Notes under the pieces: model-generated
Database searches by the model: none
Told to the model about the DNA's origin: nothing
Seen by the model: the letters and a program-made list of their open reading frames with translations, nothing else
Source of the DNA: an uncultured Eubacteriales bacterium
Lineage (GTDB): Bacteria > Bacillota > Clostridia > Oscillospirales > CAG-272
Direction: 5' to 3'
DNA length: 64,000 nucleotides
Assembly (NCBI GenBank): GCA_905201895.1
Contig: CAJKPX010000006.1
Span: forward strand, 8,676 to 72,675
Shown here: in pieces, positions 16,735 to 24,685 of the stretch
How the letters are laid out: every line of letters begins with the position of its first letter
Numbering within the stretch: the first letter of the stretch is position 1
Made by a program: the position numbers and the translations under genes

Positions 16735-16869
16735 TCAAAGTCCGCTTACGTCTGCGGAGTTATAGTTGTCGATACCCAATCCAACGCTGCCGTCGCCCGT
16801 GGAGCAGGTGATCACGTCTTCTTTGTCGATCAAAAGCAGATCGACCTCGGGGGTCTGATACAGTTTCAT
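16735..16869 (-). CDS. 44-residue peptide of the YxxPxxE...DVITxS type
   Basis: A short gene with a near-perfect ribosome site (AAAGGAG, then 9 bases, then ATG) 21 bases after the stop of the MBL gene. The peptide begins MKLYQTPEVDLLLIDKEDVI and continues TCSTGDGSVGLGIDNYNSADVSGL. It has no signal peptide or membrane segment. The N-terminal pattern (Tyr, Pro, Glu, hydrophobics, Asp-Val-Ile-Thr, Ser) followed by a Gly/Ser/Asn-rich tail is shared with the peptide at 43576-43713, also the last gene after a large secreted protein. The layout resembles precursor peptides (leader plus small-residue core), but no modifying enzyme is adjacent; the function is unknown. Confidence 0.8.
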   Translation of the reverse strand: MKLYQTPEVDLLLIDKEDVITCSTGDGSVGLGIDNYNSADVSGL

Positions 16870-16890
16870 AATCGAAATCTCCTTTCGTTT

Positions 16891-18141
16891 TTAGCTTGCA
16901 AGATACGCGCTGACCGTGGGTCGCTCGGAAGGCTTACAAGCGGGGGTCACGTTGCCGTTCGACAACGTAAGGATCGTAATCTTGTTTTGCGCAATATAGA
17001 TGTTGTTTACATCGAGATTGGCTTCGGTTTGCGCCATTCCGTTGAAGAAATAAGCGTTATGACTTGCCGTGAGATATTCCTGATATTTCTCGGTAGAGGT
17101 CGCGGAGCCATCACCCATCGGCCAGAGCGCATAGTCGGCGTCGATCTTGGGATAGAGCGTGGAGGGCGAGGAGCCGATTCCGTGATGCGCAACCTGGATA
17201 ACGTCGCATTTGAAAACGCTGTCATCGTAGCGCTCGGTGAGAACCGACGCCACGTTTTCACCCGCATCGCCAAGATACATGGTTTTCACACCCTCCAGCT
17301 CAACGGTGAACACCATGCTGGTATCGTTGTAGTATCTGACGAACTCCGATTCATTGCGATCGTATGCCGCCTCAATGGTGTAGAGAATCTTGATGGTTGC
17401 ATTGCGGATTTCAAATTCCTGACCCGTGTGTGCGTTGATTCTCGGCACCTTGGGGAAATACTGCGCAATCGCGTTGTTAACGCTCTCGATCATTCCCTTC
17501 TCACCGTCCCAATTGGAATAGCCCGAATTGATCAGATGAAGAATGTCGGTGCTCACATGAGAAATGAGTGCCTCGTTGGGGAAATTGTAGATAAAGCGCT
17601 GAATCGTGACCCGATTGCCGTAGTTCCTTGCAAAGGATGCAAAGAAGCCTGCATGGTCGGCATGCGAGTGGGTGAATATCCAAGCCGCGATCGTGGGCTT
17701 GCTCTTACCAACCTCTGCCGCCTGCTTGGAAAGCACCTCGTAGAGCTGCGTTGCCGCTGCGGCATTGTGTCCGCCGTCGATCACAATGAAGCTGCCGTCT
17801 GCAAGGCGGATCACGTGAGCCATTCCGTTTCCGGGATCAGCGTCATTTGAGTCACCCAAACCGATCTCGGTGATCGTGGTGGTGCAGCCTGCAAGAGTCT
17901 TGTAATCGTTGGAGGGGATCAGATAGGTGTTTGCGCGTGCCTCCCACATCACACGGAGCTCCTTCGTTGCGGTGCTGTAATCAAGCGTCAGCACGTCGAA
18001 ATCCGAGCAGTAGGTGTAGGAATAATTCTTTTTGGTGGTGCTTGTAACCGAATTGTTGGCGTGAAGCTTCAGGAGCGGTTGCTCGTTGAGCGTTTCAATA
18101 TACGCCAGGAATTCGGCTTCGGTGATTCCTGTATGGACCAC
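16891..18141 (-). CDS. MBL-fold protein lacking its N-terminal part (possible pseudogene)
   Basis: A 416-codon frame whose MBL domain is complete (VIRLADGSFIVIDGGHN, FTHSHADHAGFF, YLGDAGE, QVAHHGIGSSPSTLYP) and clearly paralogous to the lipoprotein at 12867-14705. The first ~200 residues of that paralogue, including its lipoprotein signal, are missing. The frame stays open upstream into the end of the neighbouring beta-helix gene without any ATG, GTG or TTG, and its residues there (ISCGTTC...TEAEF) still align with the paralogue (YKCTKTA...ADF). The only start is a GTG at 18141 without a ribosome site. A deletion that removed the 5' half is the simplest reading. The peptide gene follows by 21 bases. 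Confidence 0.65.
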   Translation of the reverse strand: MVHTGITEAEFLAYIETLNEQPLLKLHANNSVTSTTKKNYSYTYCSDFDVLTLDYSTATKELRVMWEARANTYLIPSNDYKTLAGCTTTITEIGLGDSNDADPGNGMAHVIRLADGSFIVIDGGHNAAAATQLYEVLSKQAAEVGKSKPTIAAWIFTHSHADHAGFFASFARNYGNRVTIQRFIYNFPNEALISHVSTDILHLINSGYSNWDGEKGMIESVNNAIAQYFPKVPRINAHTGQEFEIRNATIKILYTIEAAYDRNESEFVRYYNDTSMVFTVELEGVKTMYLGDAGENVASVLTERYDDSVFKCDVIQVAHHGIGSSPSTLYPKIDADYALWPMGDGSATSTEKYQEYLTASHNAYFFNGMAQTEANLDVNNIYIAQNKITILTLSNGNVTPACKPSERPTVSAYLAS

Positions 18142-18215
18142 CTCGCTACAGGTGGTTCCGCATGAGATCTCGCTGGATGCGGTTGCTGCGGAGCCTGCCG
18201 CGAGCGCGATGGTCC

Positions 18216-20957
18216 TTACGAGTTTCCCGAGGCAGCCTCGATGATGGCGTTCAGACCGTCGGTGTACTGGGTAAAGCGACCGCTGTCAAGTGCCTTTTGA
18301 GCAACCTCTGCAACGCTGCGAGCATTTGCTGCATCGTCAAACTCTGCCCAGAAGGTTGCGGTGGTACCATCGGTGTAGGTGATGGTCACGTAGGAGGTAA
18401 CCGCATAGTCGGTGTTGTAATCGGGAATGTTCGTCAGCGCCACGCCGAAGGTGGTGTCATCGAGCCACTTTACAGCGGGAGCGTCTACGTAATACTCAGC
18501 GTCAAGAGCCTTGAAATCGCCGTTTGCGTTTTCGAGGTAAGAGGTCTTGGTAACGCGAGAGGTGTAGGTTGCGGATGCGCCAAGGAGTGCCTTGAATTCT
18601 GCATCAACCTCTGCCACGAAGCGGATGGATGCCTTCTCGGAGTTGTCGGCAGGGAGCTTGATGGAAGCACCGGTGCCGTTGGTGAGACCGAGCTCAACGA
18701 GATTTGCCTTGGTGTAGGTGCCTGCAGTGCCGATTGCAGAGGGTCTTGCGATCGCACCCTCGTTGGAGGTGATCGCAACGTAGCCTGCAACGTTGGGCAT
18801 GATAACCTTGGGTGCATACTCGTTTACGATCCACTCTGCGCCGTTGTCGGTGTAGTCGTTCCAATGCTGTGCGAAATCGCCTTCGTTATAAATGAGGTAC
18901 ATGTGCGTGATCGTGCCGTAATTCTTTTCGGTCTTAGAACCGAACTCAACGGTTGCGGCATCGTCAAGCGTAACGTTGGTTTCAGCCGCCTGGGAGCTGA
19001 TCATTGCTCTGTGCGCGCCCGAGGTTGCGGCGATCGGGTTGAGAACGAGCTTTGCGCTCGCGTTGAGGTTGACGTTCATCACTGCGCATCCAACCGCATC
19101 CGCACGGATGATGGAGGACATTGCAAGGTTGTTTACTGCTCCGCCGAGCTGCGAGATGGTGGAGGTAGCAACGTTTACGGTCAGCTCTGCGTTGCCGTCA
19201 AACTCGCCGTAAGCGTGTGCCCAGATTACGGGAACGTTGTTCTTTGCTGTAAGAGTAGAGTTGTTGCTAATATTGATAATTACAGATCTGTTGTCATTAC
19301 TCTCGCTATTGGGGTAGGTTACGATCATGGGCTGATTGTTAGTCAGCTGGGTCAGGTTGCAGTTTACGATGTTGAGCACGTGCTCACCGTAGTAGTCACC
19401 CGACATATTGAGCATTGCGTCCTTGTTGATCGTTGCGGTCACGTTGTTCAGAGTGAGGTGATGCGTGCCAACGGTTGCATCGTTGGTAGTGTCATCGGTC
19501 ATAACGCTCTTTGCAAGTCTGCCCGAGGTGATCTTAATGTTCTTGATCGTGAGATCCTTGTTGGTAACGTTGAAGATGTACTTGTTCTCCGCGAGGTTGT
19601 GATATGCAAAGTTCGCGCCGTTGATCGTCACGTTGTTTGCGGGGCTCTTATTAGCCAGCGACTCTGCAACGTTTGTAAGAAGCTTAATGGTCTGTCCTTC
19701 GGTTGCGGCGTCGATTGCTGCTGCGAGCGTGTCATACTCGTCATTGCCGATTGCTGCAACTTTGGTCTCCTCATCAACCTTGACGAAGCTGGTGGAGGGA
19801 TAGATGTGGGTGCTAAAGAGCTTCAGATTTCTAGAGGAAAACGTGGTAACATAGTTACAATCTGCGCCCTTTACCGCATACTTACCCGTGTCGGGTAAAG
19901 ATACGGTGATGTCAGCCACATAGGTTGCAACGTCGTTGGGCGTGTCGGTCTTGTTTGTTTTGTCATTGTGCTCAAGAATCCAATCCGTGATCGTCCACGT
20001 GCACCCATTGTCGGTAACGGTTGCTTTGTTGTTATCAGAGAAGTAAAGCATGTTCAAGGTTCCGGGGGCAATCTCCTGCTCGGGCTTGTAAGCACCGTAT
20101 ACAATCTCAGAGCCCGAATTCAGGGTGACGGTTGTGGCGGCAGTCTTGCCACCGCCGATCACCGCACGGTTTCCATGGGTCGAGCTGCTATTGGTCTTGC
20201 CGGGGTTGAAATAAATCTTTCCGCCGTCGTTCACATTCAGTTTGATGGAGGTACCGTTGTTGAATTTGAACATTGCAGCGTCAGCGACACCGCTGGAGGA
20301 AGGGCTACTGTGAGAGAAAACCGAGTTGGTAAGGTTGATCTCAATATCTCCCTCTGTAGCATTACTGTATGTAGCCATGAGAGGCTCTCCACTATTGGAG
20401 GTGCAGTATTTCATGATTTCGGAACCGTTGATGACGTTCATGCGCATATCAACGCCGTCGATGGCGTCACCTGGATTTACAGCAGTGGAGGTGTCACCGC
20501 CGATGTTGCAGAACAGATTAGCCTTAACAGTCCACGAAACATTATCCAAAGTAAGCACACTTGTTTTGCTATCGTTTGCATCAAACCATCTGAAACCGCC
20601 CTTGTCGGTGGTAACAGTCAGATTCTTGATGGTCACGGAGCCGGTAATTGCCCACATGTAGGTGCTAGTGGAGTGGGAAATCGAGTGGTTGTCACCGTCA
20701 ATGGTAATGCCATCCTTGACAGGAACCACATTTGCCGTGTAGCCGGTGATGTCGGTCAGCAGCTTAACGGTTTGACCTGCCGTTGCAGCAGCCAGCGCCT
20801 CGTCAAGCGTTGCATATTCCTGGACGACGCTGGTGCCATCCGTGTCGATAACCGCTGCAACCTCATCTTCTGCAAATACATTAACGAGTGCAACGGTTGC
20901 CGTTGTAAGAACCATCACAACGGACATGAGGATGAGAAGTAACTTTTTCAGTTTCAT
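18216..20957 (-). CDS. Large secreted protein with two tandem beta-helix-type modules
   Basis: A 913-residue exported protein with a signal peptide (KLKKLLLILMSVVMVLTTATVALVNVFA). Two modules of about 380 residues repeat the same opening: EYATLDEALAAATAGQTVKLL with ITIDGDNHSIS, and EYDTLAAAIDAATEGQTIKLL with VTINGANFAYHN, each followed by short beta-strand repeats typical of right-handed parallel beta-helices. A final domain (IRFVAEVDAEFKALL, EFDDAANARSVAEVAQKAL) matches the end of the 501-residue protein at 11296-12801. No active site is evident, so ligand or polysaccharide binding is likelier than catalysis. AAGGAG before ATG 20957; the leader from the promoter near 21271 is about 300 bases long. 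Confidence 0.78.
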   Translation of the reverse strand: MKLKKLLLILMSVVMVLTTATVALVNVFAEDEVAAVIDTDGTSVVQEYATLDEALAAATAGQTVKLLTDITGYTANVVPVKDGITIDGDNHSISHSTSTYMWAITGSVTIKNLTVTTDKGGFRWFDANDSKTSVLTLDNVSWTVKANLFCNIGGDTSTAVNPGDAIDGVDMRMNVINGSEIMKYCTSNSGEPLMATYSNATEGDIEINLTNSVFSHSSPSSSGVADAAMFKFNNGTSIKLNVNDGGKIYFNPGKTNSSSTHGNRAVIGGGKTAATTVTLNSGSEIVYGAYKPEQEIAPGTLNMLYFSDNNKATVTDNGCTWTITDWILEHNDKTNKTDTPNDVATYVADITVSLPDTGKYAVKGADCNYVTTFSSRNLKLFSTHIYPSTSFVKVDEETKVAAIGNDEYDTLAAAIDAATEGQTIKLLTNVAESLANKSPANNVTINGANFAYHNLAENKYIFNVTNKDLTIKNIKITSGRLAKSVMTDDTTNDATVGTHHLTLNNVTATINKDAMLNMSGDYYGEHVLNIVNCNLTQLTNNQPMIVTYPNSESNDNRSVIINISNNSTLTAKNNVPVIWAHAYGEFDGNAELTVNVATSTISQLGGAVNNLAMSSIIRADAVGCAVMNVNLNASAKLVLNPIAATSGAHRAMISSQAAETNVTLDDAATVEFGSKTEKNYGTITHMYLIYNEGDFAQHWNDYTDNGAEWIVNEYAPKVIMPNVAGYVAITSNEGAIARPSAIGTAGTYTKANLVELGLTNGTGASIKLPADNSEKASIRFVAEVDAEFKALLGASATYTSRVTKTSYLENANGDFKALDAEYYVDAPAVKWLDDTTFGVALTNIPDYNTDYAVTSYVTITYTDGTTATFWAEFDDAANARSVAEVAQKALDSGRFTQYTDGLNAIIEAASGNS

Positions 20958-21018
20958 TGTTCGTGTCTCCTTATCAGTTTTGTGTTCTGCCCTTCTCGCG
21001 GAAGGACATTTTTTTCGG

Positions 21019-21036
21019 GATGCCCGCGCGGGCATC
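21019..21036. other. Perfect 18-base palindrome in the leader of the beta-helix gene
   Basis: GATGCCCG-CG-CGGGCATC, flanked by seven T on both sides on the plus strand. It lies ~60 bases before the start at 20957, in the ~300-base minus-strand leader, and may be an mRNA stem that affects stability or initiation. Confidence 0.5.
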
Positions 21037-21270
21037 GGGATTTTTTTGCGCAAGAATTCGGTTCGAAAAAACGGCATCCTCGCGACCGCATCAAGGGTGG
21101 CTTTCCTGCCTCGCGGTCCCGATCACGTCTCTTGACCTCTGCTTTCTCCAAAAGTCAAAGCGATCCTCCGCGCTTTTCCGCATCATTCGCACGCATTGTG
21201 ACACCTGCGGTTCCCCTCCTTTTTTGTTAAAACCGCCAATTTGAATTTTCACGAGTATGGTCTCATCGTA

Positions 21271-21300
21271 ATTATAACACACCCCCCACGCGATCAAAAA
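21271..21300 (-). promoter_or_regulatory. Candidate promoter of the 913-residue protein gene
   Basis: Minus strand TATAAT (21271-21276) with TG-T before it as an extended -10. A poor -35 (TTTTTG, 21295-21300) stands at 18 bases. The remaining sequence between 20958 and 21579 is untranslated leader and divergent promoter DNA. Confidence 0.5.
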
Positions 21301-21338
21301 CATATAATTCTGCCATCATCCATCGCTTTTCAACCACA

Positions 21339-21368
21339 TTTTTGCCAACATCGACAAAATGGCAAAAA
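21339..21368. promoter_or_regulatory. Operator-like inverted repeat TTTTTGCCA-N12-TGGCAAAAA
   Basis: TTTTTGCCA (21339-21347) and TGGCAAAAA (21360-21368) form a 9-base inverted repeat just upstream of the -35 at 21373. A third TTTTTGGCAAA copy overlaps the spacer (21378-21388). The first gene pair downstream ends in an AraC regulator, which is the natural candidate to bind here. Binding is inference. Confidence 0.5.
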
Positions 21369-21372
21369 TCTA

Positions 21373-21402
21373 TTGACTTTTTGGCAAATTTCATGGTATT
21401 GT
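21373..21402 (+). promoter_or_regulatory. Promoter of the MBL-AraC operon
   Basis: TTGACT (21373-21378), 18 bases, TATTGT (21397-21402), with TG-G before the -10. The leader to the ATG at 21580 is about 170 bases. Confidence 0.6.
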
Positions 21403-21579
21403 TATATAAGGAATTTTGATTTCGGCTTCTCTTTTTGAGAAAACTTGTAATATTCTTTGTATGTATTGTTGAATAATATCCTGCGATATAGCGCATGCTT
21501 TGTGGGATATTGTATTATTTTCCAAAAGCCCATCTCAAACGATTCATCGCACGGAACAACCAAAAGGAGGAACAAAAAA

Positions 21580-22425
21580 ATGGGAAAACTGATCCAATAT
21601 TGCACCGAGCAATCCAAGAAGGACGGCGACTTTTTGCACGGCAGCTGGCCCGCGGCGGGAATGGGCTATCTCATTCAAACCGAGAACCGCCATTTCATCG
21701 CCATCGACGGAGGTCAGGACAAAGCTGACGCCGAGGGCTTGATCGCAATGATGGAGGAGATCGCAGGCGAGCGTCCCGTGGTGGACCTTTGGATGGTCTC
21801 ACATCCGCACGGCGACCACATCTGGGCGCTGCGTGAAATTGCAAACGATCCTACCCTGCTCTCACGAATTGAAATCAAGGCGCTCTGCTACAGCATTCCT
21901 CCGCTTGAACTGACCCCCTGGGATCAGGGCAGCCCCAAAACCATGCTGGAGATCACCGAAAAGCTCGGTGTTCCCGTCATTACACCGCATGCAGACGACG
22001 AACTCGAATTTGACGGCACGAGGATTAAATTTTTCTTCACGTGGGAAAACTTTGAGGACGTGACAAAATACAGAACCTTCAACGCACTCTCGATGATCTT
22101 CAAGATCACGGGAAAATACAAGTCGGCAATGTTTATCGGTGACTCCACGGGCTCGGGTCCGCGCAGAGTGAACAAGATGTATGAGGACCGTCTCGATGAG
22201 CTCAAGGCGGACGTCATTCAGATCGCGCACCACGGTCTGGACGGCGGTGATACCTGGTTCTACAAAAACGTGGATGCCTCGATCGCACTCGTTCCAACCT
22301 CGCTCGGCGGTGGAAAATACGAGCGCATGCCCGAGATCACCTGTTGTGCCGCAAATATGTATGCACAGGAGCGAGCGTTTACCGTGATTCAGGCATTCAA
22401 CGGTACCGCCTCGATTGAATTTTAA
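21580..22425 (+). CDS. Cytosolic MBL-fold hydrolase
   Basis: A 281-residue protein without a signal peptide. The MBL motifs are GMGYLIQTENRHFIAIDGG, VSHPHGDHIWALREI (His-x-His-x-Asp-His), FIGDSTG and IQIAHHGLDGG, the same AHHG arrangement as in the two extracellular MBL proteins to its left, but only the catalytic domain is present. The enzyme is a probable metal-dependent hydrolase of unknown substrate. AAAAGGAGG before ATG 21580. The stop codon overlaps the start of the AraC gene (TAATG), so the pair is translationally coupled, which points to a function in the pathway that the regulator senses. Confidence 0.85.
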   Translation: MGKLIQYCTEQSKKDGDFLHGSWPAAGMGYLIQTENRHFIAIDGGQDKADAEGLIAMMEEIAGERPVVDLWMVSHPHGDHIWALREIANDPTLLSRIEIKALCYSIPPLELTPWDQGSPKTMLEITEKLGVPVITPHADDELEFDGTRIKFFFTWENFEDVTKYRTFNALSMIFKITGKYKSAMFIGDSTGSGPRRVNKMYEDRLDELKADVIQIAHHGLDGGDTWFYKNVDASIALVPTSLGGGKYERMPEITCCAANMYAQERAFTVIQAFNGTASIEF

Positions 22426-23366
22426 TGAGTAACGAAAAAAGCGAAGTTAAAAAACACAGCGATTCACCCCCATTCAAAGGAGTCAGGCGCGGCGAAAATC
22501 TTCCCCACGTCTATTCTCTCTGCGAGGATATCTATTTTTCGGATTCGAACCCTCAAAAGTTGGGGAATATCATATATCCCATCATGGCGGGGCTTACCAA
22601 GCCCGATCCGCGTTATTTTTGCAGACGTCATTCCAAAGATCCCGCCATTCCCTACCTTTACGTTCTCGAATACGTGACCGCGGGCAAGGGCACGATCGAG
22701 ATAAGCGGCAAGAAATACCATGTGCGTGAGGGTGACTTTTACATGTTTAACCGCTGCACCGTGCCCTACTACTATTCGGATCCGCACGATCCGTTTGAGA
22801 AAAAATGGGTGAATATTACGGGCAGATTTATGAACTCGCTCTGCTATGCCTACGCGATCAATGAGCCCATTCTGATCGTTCACACGGATGCCGAGCAGTT
22901 TCTCGACCGCATCCACAAAATTCTCTCATCCTATGATTTTCAGGATCACGAGCATGCCGATTTTGAGCTGATGCAGGTGCTGCTCGAGCTGTTTGAAACA
23001 ATTTGCCGTTCCAAAAAATCGACCTCGGAAAAGCCCGAACGAGCGATGTTTGAGCAAATTCTCGAATACATTGTGAGCAACATCACCTTCGACCGTCTTT
23101 CCCCCTCAATGATCAGCTCCTATTTCTATATCAGCTATCGCACGCTCAACCGTATGTTTCTGAAAAATCTGGGGATCCCGCCAAGCAAATTCATCGCCAT
23201 GCAAAAGATTGAATATGCAAAGCAGTTGCTTCTCACCACGGGCAATACCATTGAGCGAATCGCAGAAATCCTTAATTTCTCCAATCCCCAGCATTTTCGA
23301 ACGGTTTTCATCTCATATTGCGGCATTTCCCCGTCAAAATGGAGAAAAGAAAACCAACAGAAATAA
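22425..23366 (+). CDS. AraC-family transcriptional regulator
   Basis: A 313-residue protein. An N-terminal cupin-type sensor (about 30-190; YLYVLEYVTAGKGTIEISGKKY, VREGDFYMFNRC) precedes a C-terminal pair of helix-turn-helix motifs (ILEYIVSNITFDRLSPSMISSYF and RTLNRMFLKNLGIPPSKFI, then NTIERIAEILNFSNPQHFRTVF and the closing GISPSKWRKE). Such regulators usually activate sugar-use or surface-protein genes after binding a small ligand. It is coupled to the MBL gene by a one-base overlap and probably acts on the divergent 20957 gene and its own operon through the inverted repeat at 21339-21368. Confidence 0.92.
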   Translation: MSNEKSEVKKHSDSPPFKGVRRGENLPHVYSLCEDIYFSDSNPQKLGNIIYPIMAGLTKPDPRYFCRRHSKDPAIPYLYVLEYVTAGKGTIEISGKKYHVREGDFYMFNRCTVPYYYSDPHDPFEKKWVNITGRFMNSLCYAYAINEPILIVHTDAEQFLDRIHKILSSYDFQDHEHADFELMQVLLELFETICRSKKSTSEKPERAMFEQILEYIVSNITFDRLSPSMISSYFYISYRTLNRMFLKNLGIPPSKFIAMQKIEYAKQLLLTTGNTIERIAEILNFSNPQHFRTVFISYCGISPSKWRKENQQK

Positions 23367-23370
23367 AATC

Positions 23371-23407
23371 AAAAAGGGACGCACTCAAGATTGAGTGCGT
23401 CCCTTTC
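23371..23407. terminator. Bidirectional terminator
   Basis: GGGACGCACTCAA (23376-23388) pairs with TTGAGTGCGTCCC (23391-23403), with A and T tracts outside. It serves the AraC gene and the convergent aminotransferase gene. Confidence 0.9.
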
Positions 23408-23423
23408 TTTGTTGGAATGCCGA

Positions 23424-24671
23424 TCATTTTTTCTTTCCGATCGCCTCGAATGCCTCGGCGGCGATCTCAACGGTCTCCTTGATATCCTCGTCAGTGAGAG
23501 AGGCGTTGATAAAATGGTTGTGGTGGTTGGTGAAGAACACGCCGCGCTTGACGCACTCTGCGATCCACCGCTGATGGAGCTTGAGCGAGGGGTCATCGGC
23601 AATGCGCAGATAGAACAGTGAGGGAGCACCCGTGACGTGCAGATCGTAGCCGTAATTCTGTGCGGCGTCAATCAGCCCGTTTTTGAGCTTGGTTCCCATT
23701 TCATTCAGCAAACGCGGGCAGTCGATGCGCTTCATCTTTTCAATGCAGGCAATGCCTGCGGCAAACGGAACGGCAGACATCCAATAAGAACCCGTGTAGG
23801 ACATGGACGAAATGGTGTTTTTGAGGAACTCCTTGCCGCAAAGAGAGCTGACGTTATAGCCGTTTGCAAGTGCCTTGCAGAAGCAGATCAGGTCTGCCTC
23901 AAAGCCGAAATAGTGATCCGAGCCGGCAAGGTCCAGGCGGAAGCCCGCACGCACGTCATCCACAACGAGCACGGTTCCCTCCTCGGTGCATTTCTTTCGC
24001 ACCTTCTGCCAAAATCCCTCGGCAGGCATCTGATTATCCATGAAATTTCCGTGCATGTAGGGCTGTCCGATCACCGCCGCGATCTCACCGCGATAGGTGT
24101 CGAACACCGCCTCAAGCTGCTCGTAATTGTTCCACTCGACGTAGACGTTGTGCATCACGTCCTCCTCGATCACGCCTGCGTAGTCGATCTTTTGCGTCCA
24201 GGGAGAAACTCCGTGATAATAGCCCTTGAAAAACACGATCTTTTTACGGTGAGTGTAGGCGCGCGCCGCCATGACCGCCAGGGTGGTGACGTCATTTCCG
24301 TTCTTGGCAAAGAACGCCCAATCAGCACAGGCAACCGTGTCGACGAGAAGCTCGGCAAAGTCGACCATCACAGTGTTGGGCAGCGTGGTGCAGTCTGAAA
24401 TCGCGCGCTGCTTTGCCGCTGCCGCGTCAACGTCGGGATCGTGATAGCCGAGAATATTCGGTCCGTACGCGCACATGTAGTCGATAAAGCGGTTGCCGTC
24501 GGCATCCCACATATAGGAGCCCTTGGCACGCGAGGAGTAAAGCGGAAACGCCTCAACCGGAACGTAGCAGCCCTCGGCAGGTCCCTGATGCCCATAAATT
24601 CCGGACGGAATGACCTTAACGGCGCGGGCAAACGCCTCGCGGCTCTTTGTGTAATCGTTGATCTTATGCAC
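23424..24671 (-). CDS. Class III PLP aminotransferase, glutamate-1-semialdehyde aminomutase-like
   Basis: A 415-residue cytosolic PLP enzyme. It carries VPVEAFPLY, DADGNRFIDYMCAYGPNILGY near the N-terminus, LVVDDVRAGFRL holding the PLP-nitrogen Asp, and CFCKALANGY with the Schiff-base Lys, an arrangement typical of HemL-like aminomutases/aminotransferases. No other haem genes are adjacent, so a role in amino-sugar or secondary metabolism is as likely as tetrapyrrole synthesis. The start is GTG at 24671, with AAAGGAGG eight bases upstream. The SCP2-like gene lies 14 bases upstream in the same direction, probably in one operon. Confidence 0.85.
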   Translation of the reverse strand: MHKINDYTKSREAFARAVKVIPSGIYGHQGPAEGCYVPVEAFPLYSSRAKGSYMWDADGNRFIDYMCAYGPNILGYHDPDVDAAAAKQRAISDCTTLPNTVMVDFAELLVDTVACADWAFFAKNGNDVTTLAVMAARAYTHRKKIVFFKGYYHGVSPWTQKIDYAGVIEEDVMHNVYVEWNNYEQLEAVFDTYRGEIAAVIGQPYMHGNFMDNQMPAEGFWQKVRKKCTEEGTVLVVDDVRAGFRLDLAGSDHYFGFEADLICFCKALANGYNVSSLCGKEFLKNTISSMSYTGSYWMSAVPFAAGIACIEKMKRIDCPRLLNEMGTKLKNGLIDAAQNYGYDLHVTGAPSLFYLRIADDPSLKLHQRWIAECVKRGVFFTNHHNHFINASLTDEDIKETVEIAAEAFEAIGKKK

Positions 24672-24685
24672 AGCAGTTTCCTCCT

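Noticed and set aside
18162..19898. A 578-codon plus-strand frame opposite the large beta-helix gene.
   Set aside because: It is antisense to a gene with signal peptide, repeats and ribosome site; composition (Cys, Val, Gly rich) is that of a shadow frame.
23424..24671. Naming the aminotransferase hemL.
   Set aside because: No other tetrapyrrole genes are adjacent, its partner is an SCP2-like protein, and class III aminotransferases of this kind have many roles.
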